From Oscillospiraceae bacterium (lineage in GTDB: Bacteria > Bacillota > Clostridia > Oscillospirales > Oscillospiraceae): 6,720 nt of DNA. Position numbers and translations under genes: made by a program. This document shows positions 5,506-6,720 of this stretch, one piece after another. Where the stretch lies: NCBI GenBank assembly GCA_017400415.1, contig JAFPTE010000136.1:1-6720 (forward strand), read 5' to 3'. Every line of letters starts with the position of its first letter. Position 1 is the first letter of the stretch. Below the pieces are notes generated by a model. It had not been told where the DNA came from. It did not search any database and saw only the letters and a list, made by a program, of their open reading frames with translations.

Positions 5506-6720
5506 TTATTCCAGGGAAGACAGCGTTTTCTCCAGGTTTTCGATGAGGGCACGGAGCTTTTCGGCCTTTTCCCTCTCGGCGGCGACCACGTTTGCAGGGG
5601 CGCGGGAAACGAAGCCCTCGTTACTGAGCTTTCTCTCCTGCCCTTCCAGAAGCCCGCGGGTCTTGCCCAGCTCCCGGGTCACGCGCTCACGCTCCGCCTT
5701 CAGGTCCACCAGCTCCGCAAGAGGCATGGCGATGCGGCAATAGTGGGTAATGGCGGAGACCATGCCCTTTGCCTGGGGCTCATCGTCAGCGCCCATTTCG
5801 CCTCCCCTGACTTCAACCTCGGAGGCGCCGGCAAGGCGGGTAAAGTAAGCTGCGGAGGCCTCAAAAATCTCGGGATAGGGAGTGCTGATAATGACCTTGG
5901 CCTTTCTGGAGGGGGCCACGTTCATCTCCGCACGGCGGGAGCGGATGGCTGTGATGGCGTCGATAACCTTTTCAAACTCGGTCTCGGCGCCGGGGAACTC
6001 AAGCTCGGCCTTATACTCCGGGAAGGTCTCGATAATAAGGGCCTCTCTGGTGTGGGGTATGGCCTGATAGATTTCCTCGGTGATGAAGGGCATGAAGGGG
6101 TGCAGGAGCTTCAGAATATCCGTCAGCACGTAGAGCAGCACCCGCTGAACATCCTCGTCCCCGGCGGAAAGGCGGGCCTTGGAGAGCTCGATATACCAGT
6201 CGCAGAAGCTGTCCCAGATGAAATCGTAAATCTTCTGTGCGGCCACGCCCAGCTCATAGCTGTCAAGGTTTTCGGTGACCTCCTTGGCAAGCCTGTTGAG
6301 CTTGGAGAGAATCCACTTATCGGCAGGCTCCAGATGTGCAGGCAGGGTGTTGTCCTCCACCTTCAGGTTCATCATGACGAAGCGGCTGGCGTTCCAGATC
6401 TTGTTGCAGAAGTTGCGCATGGCCTCGCACTTCTCCTCATAGAAGCGCATATCGTTTCCGGGGGAGTTGCCGGTGATGAGGTTGAAGCGCAGGGCGTCGG
6501 CGCCGTACTTTTCGGCGATGACCAGGGGGTCAATGCCGTTGCCCAGGGATTTGGACATCTTGCGGCCCAGGCTGTCACGGACGATGCCGTGGATAAGGAC
6601 CTTGTCGAAGGGCTGCTTCTTCATCTGCTCCATGCCGGAGAAAATCATTCTGGCGACCCAGAAAAAGATGATATCGTAGCCGGTGACCATGACCGAGGTG
6701 GGATACCAGTAGTCCAGCTC
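5506..6720 (-). CDS. valS: Valyl-tRNA synthetase, C-terminal part (5' end outside window)
   Basis: ValRS joins valine to tRNA-Val in the cytoplasm. The frame is open from the window edge to TAA at 5506-5508, giving the last 404 residues of a protein usually about 880 long. The HIGH motif and editing domain are therefore outside the window. The visible part starts with YWYPTSVMVTGYDIIFFWVARMIF, typical of the ValRS catalytic core. It continues with the class I motif GRKMSKSLGNGIDPL, where KMSKS binds ATP. An anticodon-binding helical domain follows (NKIWNASRF through HPFMPFITEEIYQ). The C-terminal arm (last 70 or so residues, rich in Glu, Arg and Leu, LKAERERVTRELGK onward) is the coiled coil known to contact tRNA. 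No frameshift or stop interrupts it. The first ATG in the window (6690) is an internal methionine, not the start. Any leader control such as a T-box would be out of view. Confidence 0.97.
   Translation of the reverse strand, partial: ELDYWYPTSVMVTGYDIIFFWVARMIFSGMEQMKKQPFDKVLIHGIVRDSLGRKMSKSLGNGIDPLVIAEKYGADALRFNLITGNSPGNDMRFYEEKCEAMRNFCNKIWNASRFVMMNLKVEDNTLPAHLEPADKWILSKLNRLAKEVTENLDSYELGVAAQKIYDFIWDSFCDWYIELSKARLSAGDEDVQRVLLYVLTDILKLLHPFMPFITEEIYQAIPHTREALIIETFPEYKAELEFPGAETEFEKVIDAITAIRSRRAEMNVAPSRKAKVIISTPYPEIFEASAAYFTRLAGASEVEVRGGEMGADDEPQAKGMVSAITHYCRIAMPLAELVDLKAERERVTRELGKTRGLLEGQERKLSNEGFVSRAPANVVAAEREKAEKLRALIENLEKTLSSLE

Noticed and set aside
5480..5743. Plus-strand small frame over the valS end
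   Set aside because: It is Ser/Arg-rich with no motif and lies antisense to the conserved valS coiled coil.

Overview
This window reads as an ordinary chromosomal segment from an endospore-forming Firmicute, most likely a member of the Clostridia with moderate GC content. The evidence is a complete spoIIAA-spoIIAB-sigF operon, strong GGAGG-type ribosome binding sites, near-consensus housekeeping promoters and U-tract terminators. Genus and species cannot be told from the sequence alone. All eight recognisable genes lie on the minus strand, so transcription runs from high to low coordinates. The longer plus-strand reading frames are antisense shadows.

In transcription order, the window opens with the C-terminal 404 residues of valyl-tRNA synthetase (6720-5506, cut by the window edge). 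A 107-base gap follows, holding a long terminator hairpin (5413-5448) and possible sporulation promoter elements, including two Spo0A-box-like sequences 10 bp apart. Next is the forespore sigma-F switch: spoIIAA (anti-anti-sigma), spoIIAB (anti-sigma kinase) and sigF. These are tightly packed, and spoIIAB and sigF overlap by four bases. After a 78-base gap with a strong sigma-A-type promoter comes a CwlD-like cell-wall amidase, then radA 12 bases later, and then a clear terminator (1737-1767).

The last unit has its own consensus-like promoter (1673-1701). It encodes a two-helix membrane channel with a cytoplasmic RCK/TrkA-type nucleotide-binding region. Two bases after its stop begins a gene for a cyclic-nucleotide-binding-domain protein, which runs off the left edge. 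The channel's pore signature is not the usual TVGYGD but SRGYTD. Its pairing with a separate CNB protein is the most unusual biology here.

How the parts work together: SpoIIAA, SpoIIAB and sigma-F decide when forespore transcription starts. The amidase probably acts on peptidoglycan, plausibly spore cortex. RadA serves recombination and repair. The channel and CNB pair looks like a small ligand-responsive ion-transport module unrelated to sporulation. No RNA gene, mobile element, CRISPR array or long repeat was seen.
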